Assembly (NCBI RefSeq): GCF_014694405.1
Contig: NZ_JAAUWV010000019.1
Coordinates: 1 to 64,000 of the forward strand
Length of the DNA stretch: 64,000 nt
Direction of reading: 5' to 3'
DNA from: Pseudoalteromonas sp. S16_S37
Lineage (GTDB): Bacteria; Pseudomonadota; Gammaproteobacteria; Enterobacterales; Alteromonadaceae
Translations under genes and position numbers: made by a program
Shown here: positions 63,331-64,000 of the stretch, in pieces
How positions within the stretch are numbered: the stretch's first letter is position 1
How the letters are laid out: the number at the start of each line of letters is the position of its first letter
Notes under the pieces: model-generated
What the model saw: only the letters and a program-made list of their open reading frames with translations
The model's database searches: none
Told to the model about the DNA's origin: nothing

Positions 63331-63355
63331 CAGCAGCAAATTCACTAAGTATTAT
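63327..63355 (+). promoter_or_regulatory. Promoter of the tRNA-Ser genes
   Basis: TTTACA (63327-63332), 17-bp spacer, TATTAT (63350-63355), 10 bp before the first tRNA. Confidence 0.7.
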
Positions 63356-63365
63356 CTTTGCCCAT

Positions 63366-63456
63366 GGAGAGATGGCTGAGTGGTTGAAAGCACCGGTCTT
63401 GAAAACCGGCATACGTTAATAGCGTATCTAGGGTTCAAATCCCTATCTCTCCGCCA
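63366..63456 (+). tRNA. tRNA-Ser (UGA)
   Basis: Type II tRNA of 91 nt with a long variable arm. Acceptor GGAGAGA/TCTCTCC, discriminator G and encoded CCA at the 3' end. Anticodon loop CTTGAAA gives anticodon UGA. T-arm GGTTCAAATCC. Followed by a second tRNA-Ser. Confidence 0.97.
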
Positions 63457-63475
63457 TATTTTATAGTTTTGCGTC

Positions 63476-63568
63476 GGAGAGGTGGCCGAGTGGCTGAAGG
63501 CGCTCCCCTGCTAAGGGAGTATAGGGTTTGTAGCCCTATCGAGGGTTCGAATCCCTCCTTCTCCGCCA
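63476..63568 (+). tRNA. tRNA-Ser (GCU)
   Basis: Type II tRNA of 93 nt. Acceptor GGAGAGG/CTTCTCC (one G-T), discriminator G, encoded CCA. Anticodon loop CTGCTAA gives anticodon GCU (AGC/AGU codons). Follows tRNA-Ser(UGA) by 19 bp, probably co-transcribed. Confidence 0.97.
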
Positions 63569-63577
63569 TTGCTTTTG

Positions 63578-63604
63578 AAAAACCGCTTTTAAAGCGGTTT
63601 TTTT
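63578..63604 (+). terminator. Intrinsic terminator of the tRNA-Ser operon
   Basis: AAACCGCTTT/AAAGCGGTTT with a T-run of seven, 10 bp after the second tRNA. Confidence 0.88.
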
Positions 63605-63819
63605 ATGCCCAATACTTTACATCTCAATATCTTTTATCTTTGCTGACATACGTCGCTTTACTTCTTTTAATAAATAATCCACATTAGCTCATAAAGTTAC
63701 ACTATTGATGCGCAGTTTATTGATAAAGCTGTGGATGATGGACGAGGTTGATTACTATTATTCATTCTTCACCAACTATACTTAGCAACTGCATCTCCAA
63801 ATCAACATAACTATTATTT

Positions 63820-64000
63820 ATGAACTTTAAGCAAAAATGGCATTCACAACTCGGTTATCTAATATTTTCCCTGAGCTATTTTGTCTTAGGAAAACTGCTA
63901 ACTGTATTTGCTTTTCAAGATCAAGTATTACCTATCTGGCTACCTGCAGGCGTTGGCTTAGTCGGTGTGTTTATATGGGGTTGGCGATTTGTTCCAGGAT
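63820..64000 (+). CDS. MASE1-domain sensor protein, 5' part
   Basis: Open to the right edge; about 60 residues visible: a first helix (about LIFSLSYFVLGKLLTVFAF), then LPIWLPAGVGLVGVFIWGW and FVPG, the signature of MASE1 membrane sensor domains. MASE1 usually precedes a histidine kinase or a diguanylate cyclase, whose identity lies beyond the window. The ATG is at 63820 after a 215-bp spacer from the tRNA terminator; no clear Shine-Dalgarno. Confidence 0.7.
   Translation, partial: MNFKQKWHSQLGYLIFSLSYFVLGKLLTVFAFQDQVLPIWLPAGVGLVGVFIWGWRFVPG

Noticed and set aside
63366-63568. tRNA-Ser pair as an integration site of a genomic island
   Set aside because: No integrase and no duplicated tRNA end on either side within the window.

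Overview
The window reads as a chromosomal segment of a marine gammaproteobacterium of the Alteromonadales, most like Pseudoalteromonas. I infer this from gene content and order only: moderate-to-low GC with A+T-rich spacers, a secreted S8 protease with a GlyGly-CTERM type tail, DNAJ-related protein, POT transporter, many c-di-GMP and hybrid-kinase genes, and the E. coli-like blocks gppA-rhlB-trxA-rho, ubiD-fre, hemCDXY-cyaY and lptM-(lysA)-dapF-yigA-xerC-yigB. I see no insertion sequence, prophage, CRISPR array or integrase other than XerC, so most of it is core genome with a few accessory loci.

Layout. 1-275: tandem rRNA-type promoters (P1, P2) firing leftwards off the window. 276-5035: gppA and rhlB (-), trxA and rho (+). 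5113-16376: signalling block with a sensorless chemoreceptor, a TPR hybrid kinase, a DNAJ-related protein, DbpA, an M28 peptidase, a Sel1 protein and a PAS-GGDEF-EAL protein. 16486-30508: core metabolism, with ubiD, fre, add, a minus-strand operon cyaY-esterase-DUF2914-hemC-hemDX(fused)-hemY, and a plus-strand operon lptM-lysA-dapF-DUF484-xerC-HAD. 30613-41000: accessory and transport genes: POT transporter, reductase, glycosyltransferase, a beta/gamma-crystallin protein divergent from a three-repeat secreted protein, a pseudouridine synthase, a BlaI/M56-TonB pair with its own operators, MAPEG, a DMT exporter and a GNAT-nitrilase fusion. 41235-48162: GGDEF cyclase, penicillin acylase, CHASE hybrid kinase. 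48187-51542: yceH, nadE and folM-folE-folX. 51547-64000: YqaA, thiol lipoprotein, large S8 protease, cytochrome c' and b561, yqhD with LysR, glutathione peroxidase, small proteins, DUF2884, a lipid-kinase-like protein, a 47-residue orphan, two tRNA-Ser genes and the start of a MASE1 protein.

How the genes work together. hemC-hemDX-hemY make and route tetrapyrrole while cyaY handles iron. lysA and dapF complete the diaminopimelate-lysine steps beside lptM (outer-membrane LPS assembly). folM-folE-folX form a tetrahydromonapterin route. gppA, rhlB and rho join stringent response, RNA decay and termination beside a stringently controlled rRNA promoter. Three diguanylate-cyclase or MASE1 genes and two hybrid kinases indicate rich environmental sensing.

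The loci I consider most worth a second look are the 47-aa gene with its own ribosome site and terminator (63030-63173), the BlaI-regulated M56-TonB protein (36168-37825), the crystallin/three-repeat secreted pair (34063-35363), the HemD-HemX fusion with an internal restart site, and a minus-strand terminator without a gene (38331-38361). I did not find a defence system or anything that is clearly a new multi-gene system.
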